From a virus: 60,249 bases of DNA. How positions within the stretch are numbered: position 1 is the stretch's first letter; the number at the start of each line of letters is the position of its first letter. The stretch is from IMG/VR virus record IMGVR_UViG_3300023210_000037, positions 1 to 60,249 of that record. The stretch is one strand, 5' to 3'. Positions 7,098-15,900 of this stretch are shown one piece after another. Both the position numbers and the translations under genes were made by a program. The notes under the pieces are model-generated. The model had not been told where the DNA came from and did not search any database. It saw only the letters and a list, made by a program, of their open reading frames with translations.

Positions 7098-8981
7098 ATG
7101 GATTGTCCTGATGATGTGTATGAAGGTGTTGATTGGGGAAAACAAATTAAATGCCTTAAAATAGAAATTGAGGGTCTAAGAAAAGAGATCGAAAATACCA
7201 CAGTTAGTGCTGGTAAAATGTCCTCAAAACTGGGTGATACCTGGAATGTTCTGAAAGATATGAAGGGTACTATCGTATCCATGCGTAATGAGATGATGAA
7301 ATTTGTTCAGTCCGCTGAACAACAATATAAGTTAGGTGAGGCAATAGCAAAGGGGTATAAGGATACTGCAATAAGTATAGGGTTAAGTACAAAACGAAGT
7401 GCAGCTTTATCTCAAGAATTTAAGGGGGCATTAACAGAAATTTCTAAGTTTGGTGGTGATATTAGTGATGCAGAAAGAATATATAAAGAGTTTGCCGATA
7501 GTTCAGGTAGAGTAAGAATATTAGGTGATGAAGAAGTATCTAATATATTTAAACTTGAAAAAGCAACTAATTTATATGGTGATCAAGCAACTAGTTTATA
7601 TGAGACATTAGATTTAATGGGTGTTTCTAATGAGGAAGCAACAAAGAGGATGGTAGAATTGGTTACAGAATCACAAGCTATAGGGTTAAATTCTTCTAAA
7701 GTGTCAAAAATGATGGCAGCGAATATGAAATCTATGCAATCATATTCTTTTAGAGGGGGAGTTAGAGGGATGACAGAAATGGCTAAACAAGCTGTTAAAA
7801 TGAGAATTGATGTAGGTGATGTTTTACAAATGGCGGATAAGTTCTACCAACCAGAAGCGGCGTTAGAGGCAGCGGCAAATTTACAAATGTTAGGTGGTGA
7901 TATTGCTAAGGCATTCGGTGATCCTTTTGAAACGATGTATTTGGCTCGTAACAAACCAGAAGAATTGGCGAAAAGATTACAAGACATGACTGAAAATATG
8001 CTTCAATTTAATGAAGTATCTGGAGAATATGAATTACCTGCCGAAGCAAGAATGCAATTAAAATCTGCTGGAGAACAATTGGGTATTAATACTGAAAAGA
8101 TGGTGGAGATGGCTCGTCAATCATCAAAAATGAAAGATATTAAAAGTCAATTATCTGGGTCTATATTTAGTGAAGATGAGATGGAGGGTATTTCCTCATT
8201 GGCTAGAATGGAAGATGGGGAGTTTAAAGTTGATTTTAGAGATAAAAATGGTGAAAAGGTAACTAAATCTATTGATGAATTAACAAGTGGACAAGCAAAA
8301 ATGTTATTAGAAGCACCTGAAAATGAGGTAGAATATATGGATGAGATGTTGTACCAATCTCAAAGAACGAATGAAACTTTAGACAACATGTATAAGAGTT
8401 TTGAATTTGGTTTTGTTCAAGATATTGATTATTATAAGGCAATTGAAACATCGACAAAAGAAAGTATTAAACAACTGGATGATCTTGGGGTTTCAATAAA
8501 AAAATTAGGTAAAGATGGTCTGGGACAAACTTGGGTAAGTGGTAAAGGAGACGAATTTAAAGATAAACAAAAGAAGTTGGATGAGGCAATGTCATCACAA
8601 ATTAAAAGTATTACTGGAATTGTTGACACATTGAGTATTAACCCTACAGATGGTTCTAAAATAACATTTGATGGAAATAACAAATTAATATTTAAAAATG
8701 CTGTATCTCCATCATCAGACGCCCAACTTATGCCAGATACATCTGGTGTTGGTAATAATAAAGCTACGGTGAATCAAACAACGAGCACAATAAAAATGGA
8801 ACCATTGGAAATTAATTTCAATATAAAGGGTGATACTCATTTAAGGGATGTAGCTACAAAAGAACTAATGGAAAATATAGCTCTAAAAGCTGTAATGCAG
8901 ATAAAAGAAAATAGTGGAGTCCCTACAGGAAAAGAAGCGGTAGATCTATTGAATATAATGAAGATAACATCGGTTGGATAA
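7098..8981 (+). CDS. Tail tape measure protein (gp29-like position)
   Basis: At 627 residues this is close to T4 gp29 (590 aa) and would set a tail of roughly T4 length. The N-terminal 50 residues form a coiled coil (IKCLKIEIEGLRKEIENT). The middle is a long Ala/Met/Gln-rich helical region with short repeats of a membrane-active flavour (ALEAAANLQMLGGDIAKAFGDP, about 254-275), typical of tape measure cores. The C-terminal region is more hydrophilic. Position directly downstream of the gp26-like chaperone/frameshift genes is the classic place for a tape measure. Sequence families of tape measures diverge strongly, so the call depends on architecture, length and position together. Confidence 0.75.
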   Translation: MDCPDDVYEGVDWGKQIKCLKIEIEGLRKEIENTTVSAGKMSSKLGDTWNVLKDMKGTIVSMRNEMMKFVQSAEQQYKLGEAIAKGYKDTAISIGLSTKRSAALSQEFKGALTEISKFGGDISDAERIYKEFADSSGRVRILGDEEVSNIFKLEKATNLYGDQATSLYETLDLMGVSNEEATKRMVELVTESQAIGLNSSKVSKMMAANMKSMQSYSFRGGVRGMTEMAKQAVKMRIDVGDVLQMADKFYQPEAALEAAANLQMLGGDIAKAFGDPFETMYLARNKPEELAKRLQDMTENMLQFNEVSGEYELPAEARMQLKSAGEQLGINTEKMVEMARQSSKMKDIKSQLSGSIFSEDEMEGISSLARMEDGEFKVDFRDKNGEKVTKSIDELTSGQAKMLLEAPENEVEYMDEMLYQSQRTNETLDNMYKSFEFGFVQDIDYYKAIETSTKESIKQLDDLGVSIKKLGKDGLGQTWVSGKGDEFKDKQKKLDEAMSSQIKSITGIVDTLSINPTDGSKITFDGNNKLIFKNAVSPSSDAQLMPDTSGVGNNKATVNQTTSTIKMEPLEINFNIKGDTHLRDVATKELMENIALKAVMQIKENSGVPTGKEAVDLLNIMKITSVG

Positions 8982-9197
8982 TGCGTTATCTCAAAAAATA
9001 ATTTATTTTCATTTTGACCTTTACTTACTAAATTTTTCCTTGTATATTGGACCAACTAGAACAAATTAAAAATAAATAATTAACTAAAACAAGAACAAAA
9101 CAAGAAAAATATACTTAATATTCTTGTAATTATAAAGTTCTCATTAATTTATTTCCTGAAATTTACTCTTTAAATATTTATATAGAAAGAATAATAT
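8982..9197 (+). promoter_or_regulatory. Intergenic control region with late promoter at 9175-9182
   Basis: This 216-base stretch holds no credible gene. It is extremely AT-rich, with a weak GATAA/TTATC hairpin at 8977-8990 lacking a T run. TATTTATA at 9175-9182 lies 23 bases before the ATG at 9198 and probably starts the transcript for the 9198-18319 block. Confidence 0.55.
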
Positions 9198-12100
9198 ATG
9201 TCCGGGATTTTAAATCAAACATTAACCACTACCCAATTCGGTATTTTAACCACTGAAGAACTTAGAAATAAGTTATTACTTAGGAATTTACCGCCACCTG
9301 TAACTAATTCTGTTGACCATTCTGGTTTTGCTTCATCCCTTCAAGATATAGGAACAGTTATTACTACACCTATTTGGGGAACTGAAAGTGAGAATATTCC
9401 TACTCATTATGATGAAGATGAACAAATATTACCATTTGGGCAAGTTAGAAGAAATGAATTTAATGTTAATAATAATAGATTTATCCCATTAAACGATGAA
9501 TATGAAACTTTCCAACTTAATACTCCTGCTGAACCATATTCAGATTCTTCAACAAAGGTAAGGGGTCCTTATCCAACATATTCAAATACTGACCAATTTT
9601 CATTAATAAGTAGTGGTATTAAACCATATGTTGCTTTTCCATTTAATGTAGTAGATAAATTAAATTCATTAACTTTTCAAAATGAATCTTCTTTGGGGAT
9701 AATAGGTGCAGAAAAACTAAAAGATGTTGTTATTGCTAAAGTTGCTCAAGTTCAAGAACAAGTTATTTCAGAATCTTTAAATAATTGGGTTATAACACCT
9801 TTTGATCCACCAGAAAATGAAGCTGGTGAATATTCAAATACAATGAAGGGTGAAGATATTGTATTTAATAGTTTACCTTTTGGTGCTGTTGGTTGGCAAG
9901 AATATAATAGGTTATCCAAATCAAATAAAATAGGTGGTTCATCAGATGGTAATACTGAAGCAATATTATCCACAGAACAAAGAGTTAATACATTATTAAC
10001 AAGAACTGGTCTGAATTCATCTACCTTTTTGTTTAATGCTTTGGGTTTAAATCTTTATGTTCCAAACTATGAAGATAGGAGATTGACTAGTGATTCTAAT
10101 GATGGTACGAATAGTAGATATTATATTGGTAGTGAAAGAAGTACAAATAGAGGGGCTAAGGTAACCAAATTATTCACTTCTGATGAATTTAATGGTGCCG
10201 ATGGTAGTAGCTCACCTGGTGAGTCAGGAGGGATTACCAGTGTAAACCAGGAGTTTTACTGGAGTACTGATAATAATAATTTTAATGATAAAACTTTATT
10301 ATCTGCAACACAAGACCTTGTTAATGAAAATCCAGATGATGTTTTCATTGATCAAACAAAAAAATATTTTAAAGATAAAATAAAGGACCAATTAATTAGT
10401 AGGGGGAGTGCGATAAGTAAGGAATCATATCAATCAGCAATTGCAAACGGTAAATTTTGTAGGGTATGGACAGTGGAAGATGGGTATTCATATAAAAACG
10501 CTATAAGGAAAAGTGGGTTGTTTAGCTCAGATGATATATCAAAGCCAGGGTTTTCTGTAACTTCCGACAATGCAGCATTAAGTGTGTTAGGTCAAAATGG
10601 GATAGTTAAAACCTTTCCAGTTGCAGATGATTCAACAACAACATATAAAAAATATATGTTATCTTTGGAAAATTTAGCTTGGGCTGATAATTTAGCAGAT
10701 TTACCTATGAGTGAAACTGGTCCGGGTGACCCAATGAGTAATAATAAAGGTAGAATTATGTGGTTCCCACCGTACGATTTAAATTTTGATGAAAATATAA
10801 GTGCGAATTGGACAAAAACTGATTTTATAGGTAGGGCAGAACCAGTTTATACATACAATAATACAACACGAAGTGGTCAACTTAGGTTTAAAGTTTTGGT
10901 GGATCACCCTAAAGTGATTAATGCTTATAGAGGTAAACGAACAAATGAAATAGAAAGATTTTTTGCTGGGTGTTTATCACCACAAGAATTTTTAGATTTT
11001 TTAGATAAAAGCGATGGTGTAAGTGAAAACGCAAAAACCCAAATTGAAAAAAAATTAAATCAACAACAACAACAACAAACATCATCTAATTATACTGCGA
11101 AAGAAAAAAACCAACTATTTTATACTAAAAACCAATCCGCTGGTGTTAATATTGATTCATCCGCAATTACATTATTCTTATCACAACAGAAAGCAACCAA
11201 TAAAACAGTTAAGGTTGTTATAAATGGTTATGCGTCTAGTGATGAAGCAAACCCTAAAGATTTAGCATCCGAAAGAGCTGCCGATGTTAAAACGCAGGTA
11301 TCTGTCGTTTTACAAACATTAAAAGGTATTAAATTTACTATACAAACTAAAGCTACCGAATCTAAATTGGCGAATGACCCACAAAGTAGAAGGGTGGATC
11401 TGATAGTATCATATGATGCTACAAAAGATCAAAGTGCTAAACATAAAAGTATTGAACCACCAGGAGATTTAGCAGCACTACCAGTAGATTCACAAATTTT
11501 TGATAACGTTAGGATAGATGAATCAAAATATTTTGATTATGTTAATGAAACTTACCCAAACTATTTTGCTAGTATCTCAGAAAAAATAAAATACTTTCAT
11601 CCTGGATTCCATTCTACAACACCCGAAGGGTTAAATACTAGAGTTACCTTTTTACAGCAATGTACTAGACAAGGACCAAGTATATATGATAAAGATGATA
11701 CTATTCAACCACAAAATTTAGCATTCGGTAGACCACCAGTGTGTATATTAAGAATTGGGGATTTTATTTATACAAAAGTAGTAATTAATAGTTTAACAAT
11801 AAATTATAATACTGGTAACGCACCACAATGGGATCTTAACCCTGAAGGAATAGGGGTACAACCAATGATGGCAGATATCACCATGAGTATAGATATAATA
11901 GGTGGTCAATCACTACAAGGACCAATTAACCGACTACAAAATGCATTATCATTTAACTATTATGCAAATACTGAGATGTATGAACGAAGGTCAGATAGGA
12001 TTGAGATAGATAGATTTATAGGTGCTAGAATTGTAGATGGTAAAAAGGCTATGTTCCCACAAATCCAAAACGCATTAAAAAAATTATCACTAATTGGTGA

Positions 12101-12641
12101 TGCACCTGATGGAGCAATAAAACAGTCTGTACCATTAAACCAAATGGATGAAAATATACCAGATAACCCTATTGATGTAGCACCACCAAATGAAACACCA
12201 CCAACATTAATAATAAACGCTAGCAATAAAAATATATATGTCGAATCATTGGTGGCAGGTGTACCGACAGTACCCGATAGTAATATAGAGGTAATAATAA
12301 CGGATAGTATTGATGACTCCCAGTGGATTAAAGAACAATTTTCAGAAAGTAGTGAAGTATTTGATATAAGTGGGATAAATAAATTCTCCATTGCGTTTAG
12401 TAATTCGGAAAAGATAGTAACCATAGAATCTGAAATCACCACATTAACAGCTGATTACGCATCAGAAACAAATCCCAATATAAAATATAATATTTTATCT
12501 GAGATTGTTAGTAAAAAAGCTGAAATTAAAGCGTTAGAAGATATTATACCTAATGTTGTTGTTACAACTTATTATATAGATAATGAGAAAGCAACCCGTA
12601 AAATAAAAACATTTACAATCAGAAATAATAAACTAAATTAA
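9198..12641 (+). CDS. Baseplate/tail-tube-type protein with inserted OmpA-like domain
   Basis: This 1147-residue structural protein has a large unrecognised N-terminal half. Around residues 520-590 it contains a segment (FPPYDLNFDENI, FIGRAEPVYTYNNT, LRFKVLVDHP) typical of contractile tube or tube-adaptor proteins. The second half of that fold appears near residues 850-920 (CILRIGDFIYTKVVINSL, then IGVQPMMADITMSI and GPINRLQNALSFNYYANTE). Between them, about residues 635-750, lies an OmpA-like peptidoglycan-binding domain: NGYASSDEANP at 676-686, LASERAADV at 689-697 and a closing SRRVDLIV. It probably sits in the baseplate hub and touches the cell wall. gp53 follows three bases later. Exact T4 counterpart uncertain (gp48/gp54-like role possible). 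Confidence 0.68.
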   Translation: MSGILNQTLTTTQFGILTTEELRNKLLLRNLPPPVTNSVDHSGFASSLQDIGTVITTPIWGTESENIPTHYDEDEQILPFGQVRRNEFNVNNNRFIPLNDEYETFQLNTPAEPYSDSSTKVRGPYPTYSNTDQFSLISSGIKPYVAFPFNVVDKLNSLTFQNESSLGIIGAEKLKDVVIAKVAQVQEQVISESLNNWVITPFDPPENEAGEYSNTMKGEDIVFNSLPFGAVGWQEYNRLSKSNKIGGSSDGNTEAILSTEQRVNTLLTRTGLNSSTFLFNALGLNLYVPNYEDRRLTSDSNDGTNSRYYIGSERSTNRGAKVTKLFTSDEFNGADGSSSPGESGGITSVNQEFYWSTDNNNFNDKTLLSATQDLVNENPDDVFIDQTKKYFKDKIKDQLISRGSAISKESYQSAIANGKFCRVWTVEDGYSYKNAIRKSGLFSSDDISKPGFSVTSDNAALSVLGQNGIVKTFPVADDSTTTYKKYMLSLENLAWADNLADLPMSETGPGDPMSNNKGRIMWFPPYDLNFDENISANWTKTDFIGRAEPVYTYNNTTRSGQLRFKVLVDHPKVINAYRGKRTNEIERFFAGCLSPQEFLDFLDKSDGVSENAKTQIEKKLNQQQQQQTSSNYTAKEKNQLFYTKNQSAGVNIDSSAITLFLSQQKATNKTVKVVINGYASSDEANPKDLASERAADVKTQVSVVLQTLKGIKFTIQTKATESKLANDPQSRRVDLIVSYDATKDQSAKHKSIEPPGDLAALPVDSQIFDNVRIDESKYFDYVNETYPNYFASISEKIKYFHPGFHSTTPEGLNTRVTFLQQCTRQGPSIYDKDDTIQPQNLAFGRPPVCILRIGDFIYTKVVINSLTINYNTGNAPQWDLNPEGIGVQPMMADITMSIDIIGGQSLQGPINRLQNALSFNYYANTEMYERRSDRIEIDRFIGARIVDGKKAMFPQIQNALKKLSLIGDAPDGAIKQSVPLNQMDENIPDNPIDVAPPNETPPTLIINASNKNIYVESLVAGVPTVPDSNIEVIITDSIDDSQWIKEQFSESSEVFDISGINKFSIAFSNSEKIVTIESEITTLTADYASETNPNIKYNILSEIVSKKAEIKALEDIIPNVVVTTYYIDNEKATRKIKTFTIRNNKLN

Positions 12642-12644
12642 AAT

Positions 12645-12974
12645 ATGGGAACAGAATATTATAATAGGTATCAAAAGTTTAATTTTAATGGTAAATACAC
12701 ACCACTACCATTTATAAAGATAGAACCAAAATCTAGCGATAAAACTGTGGTATATAAAACCGAAAGAGATAGAATGGATAAATTAAGTGAACAATATTAT
12801 AGTAACCCATATCATGGGTGGTTAATAATGTTAGCTAATCCACAATATGGTGGTGTCGAAGGCGACATCCCCAATAACGAGATTATTAGAATCCCATTCC
12901 CATTTAAAGATAGTTTGCAACAATATATAAGAGCGGTACAAAGATATGAAACTTTGTATGGAAGTAATAGTTAA
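12645..12974 (+). CDS. 53: Baseplate wedge subunit gp53-like (LysM-type)
   Basis: The 109-residue protein contains the LysM-like signature of the T4 gp53 family: RDRMDKLSEQYYSNPYHGWLI (about 41-61), then MLANPQYGG and NNEIIRIPFPFKD near residue 80-95. T4 gp53 (196 aa) holds baseplate wedges together; this one is roughly half as long, essentially the conserved core. It is packed between two large tail proteins (3 and 8 bases spacing), which is consistent with a baseplate operon. Good pattern match in the core, with no catalytic role expected. Confidence 0.75.
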   Translation: MGTEYYNRYQKFNFNGKYTPLPFIKIEPKSSDKTVVYKTERDRMDKLSEQYYSNPYHGWLIMLANPQYGGVEGDIPNNEIIRIPFPFKDSLQQYIRAVQRYETLYGSNS

Positions 12975-12982
12975 TAATTTAT

Positions 12983-15900
12983 ATGTCGAATAAAACCCCT
13001 AAAGTAGAAAATAAAGGTGCAGGTTTATTTTTAGTTGACCCCAACCCACCTGGAAGTGGAGTATTACCTGCAGAGGACATGTTTATATATGTTAAATTCA
13101 CTGCAACAGAGAGAAGTAGGGGGGTTGTAACACTAACAGATTCAGACTCTTCAATAAATGAATCTAGAGATGGGGAAATAAATTTTGTTGCAACTGAAGT
13201 TAAATATGATGCATCGGGAGAACCATTAAAAAATTTAATGGGTAAAACAGAATCTTATGCCACCACAAATTACACAGATATAGGTGGTGTCAAAAATTCA
13301 TATAGTAGTGGTTCATTAGAAGGATTTGGAATTAAAAATATTTCAATAAAATATAATGCTAGTTTAGTTCCTCAAGTTGATATTTCATTTACAGATGTGA
13401 GAGGAAGTGCACTATTTGATGTTATCGAACAAGATAATAGAAAATCCCCTTACAGTTTATTTTTCAAAATGCCATACCCAATTTTTAATCTTACGGTAAA
13501 GGGTTATTTTGGTAATCCCGTTGAGTATTGCTTACATATGGTTAATTGGACATCTAAATTTGACCCGGGTACAGGTAATTTTGATATAACCGCAAATTTT
13601 TTAGGTTTTCAACAAGCATTTTTAGCGGATATGACAATAGGGAATGTAATAGGCGTTAACAATACTGATTTAGGTAAAGAAGCGTTGGCTAATTTACCTA
13701 TGAAGGCACAAGATCCTGTATACCCAGATAAAATGATTGACATTGGACCTACACCATCATTGGATTCATTCATAAAAAAAATCAGTAAATTACAAGTTGA
13801 TTTAGAATTTCTTAAATCTAATGATGATACCTATAAAAAATTAATTATACTAAACACACAAAAGAAAAAACTAAAACGTATACAATCATTTATAGGTGCA
13901 CCCATCCCAAAGGATGTGGGCAACCCAACCACAAAAACCCCATATAGTGAGATACCCAACGACAAAGACGTTATAGTAACATCAGAAATCCAAGGTGAAG
14001 GTTCATTAATATTAAACCAAGAATATTTATCTATTAGAGATTACTTAATTTTTAAATATTCATCAATTGTTTCTGTAAATTACTACATGAATACAATATT
14101 AGATTTATTAGAAGACTATCAAAAGTTTAAGGTGGTTAATTATAAACAATTAAAAACTGGTATTGTTGATGGTATAATAATAGACGGTGATACCATAATT
14201 AATGAAACGATTTTTCCCATTAGTAGAGGAGACGGTGAGATAATAGATTATTTAACTGGTTTAGAAGTATCTACCGCAGGAAGTACTCTAACAACTAAAA
14301 CCGCTGGAAAAGGGTATCCGTCATTTCCTACTACATTAATAGGTGCAATAGATGGATTAAAACAACCAAGTCCCATTTCAAGTCAATTCCAATCTCCCTC
14401 TTCTCTAAATGGGGAATTCCAAAATGGAGATGTAGATATATCGCAATTTGTAAGACCAACATCCGCCAAGAGCCAATTCTTATCGAAAGATCCTGTTTTT
14501 GTGTTAGATTTTAGAAAAATGAGATCTGAGGTTAAAAGAATGATAATTGATATTGATAAACAAATAAAGGAAGATACAAAGTCTGTTAATGTTAAAATTA
14601 ATGAAGAATTAAAAAAGTCTATCGGTTATAACCCTACTGTTAAAACAGTTTTTGAGATATTATGTAATAATGTACAATCTTTAGTGGATGTAACATATAA
14701 AGTTGCTATGCAAGCAGAAGGGCAAACTAAAGAGAGAGCAAAAGAGTTAAAAAAGAATGTTCTTGATACTGATATAGACACTGATGAATCAGGTGATTTT
14801 AAGAACTCAACTATATACGCATTTCCCAAGATTATACAGATTTCAGATGCCGGTGAAGCACAAGAAAAATATGTGGGTAGTAAGGATTTAAATTTAACCA
14901 CTAATTCATTTCCTGAAATAAAATTTATTGAGGATGTTGCTAAGGGGATAACAAAAAGTAGTTCAGAATTAAGAACGATTAGAAAACAAACAAGTAAATT
15001 AAAACAACAAGGTTTCGATACTAATTCTTGGGTACCAAATAACCCAATAGATGTTGCAAATGACAACCCATTTTTATTTATTAATAGTATAGAATCACAA
15101 GGTGACGAGGAGATAAAAAAACAATTTTATAATATTTTATTAACTAGGTACGCAGTATGTAAAAATTATAGTAAAATGCCAGAAACCCAGTTATCGGCAT
15201 TTGGTATATTTGACGCAATAGATGCGAAGAAATCTATTTTTGATACTACTGTTAGAAAAGTATTATCCACAGCATTAAGTAAGTCAGGGTCAGATGCTAT
15301 AATATCTAATGGGATAACAAGTGGATATGTGATTGAACAAAGTAATATCCCTATAATAAACGAAAGTGGCGATGATTTACCTAAACTTGGTGACATAGAA
15401 ATTAGTGGTTTTAGAAATGATGATGTAGAGTATATTGAAGTAGAAGATAATGGTGGTAAAATTATTGGTTCAAAATCTGCATTATGGAAGGAAGTAACGA
15501 ATAAGAAGAAATATGATAATATATTTGGGGAAAAAGTACAAACTGGATTCGATAAAACCATAGGTAGTTATACACAATATCTAAATCATTTAGTTTTTGT
15601 AAATGCTAGTTACGATGTTTGGGGGGGGAAAGTAAATAAGAAATTAAAAAAAGGACAAACTGCGAATAATACCTTTTCTATAAAAGATAATGATATAACC
15701 CGAATCGATGGAGGTCAGCCACCCCCTGAAGGTGCAACTAATAATGTGGATACACCGATTAAAACTGACTATATAAATGTTTTAAGCGCTGGTAGTGGTA
15801 GCGGTGGTGGACAACAAGTTGAGATACCAAGATATTTAACAACTGTATCTCCGTCATCCAACCTACCTGAAGAGTCTAGCATATTATATAATAATCCACA

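Noticed and set aside
8977-8990. GATAA/TTATC hairpin at the end of the tape measure gene
   Set aside because: Five A/T-rich pairs and no T run; too weak to be a terminator.
9014-9050. Possible host-type promoter (TTG and TATATTGG) in the gap before 9198
   Set aside because: The spacing between the elements is 26 bases instead of the 20 shared by the four accepted sites, and the -7 box ends GG.
11765-11772. TATTTATA inside a gene (also at 37309 and 39648)
   Set aside because: These copies lie inside coding sequence and not in front of a gene; chance matches are expected in DNA this AT-rich.
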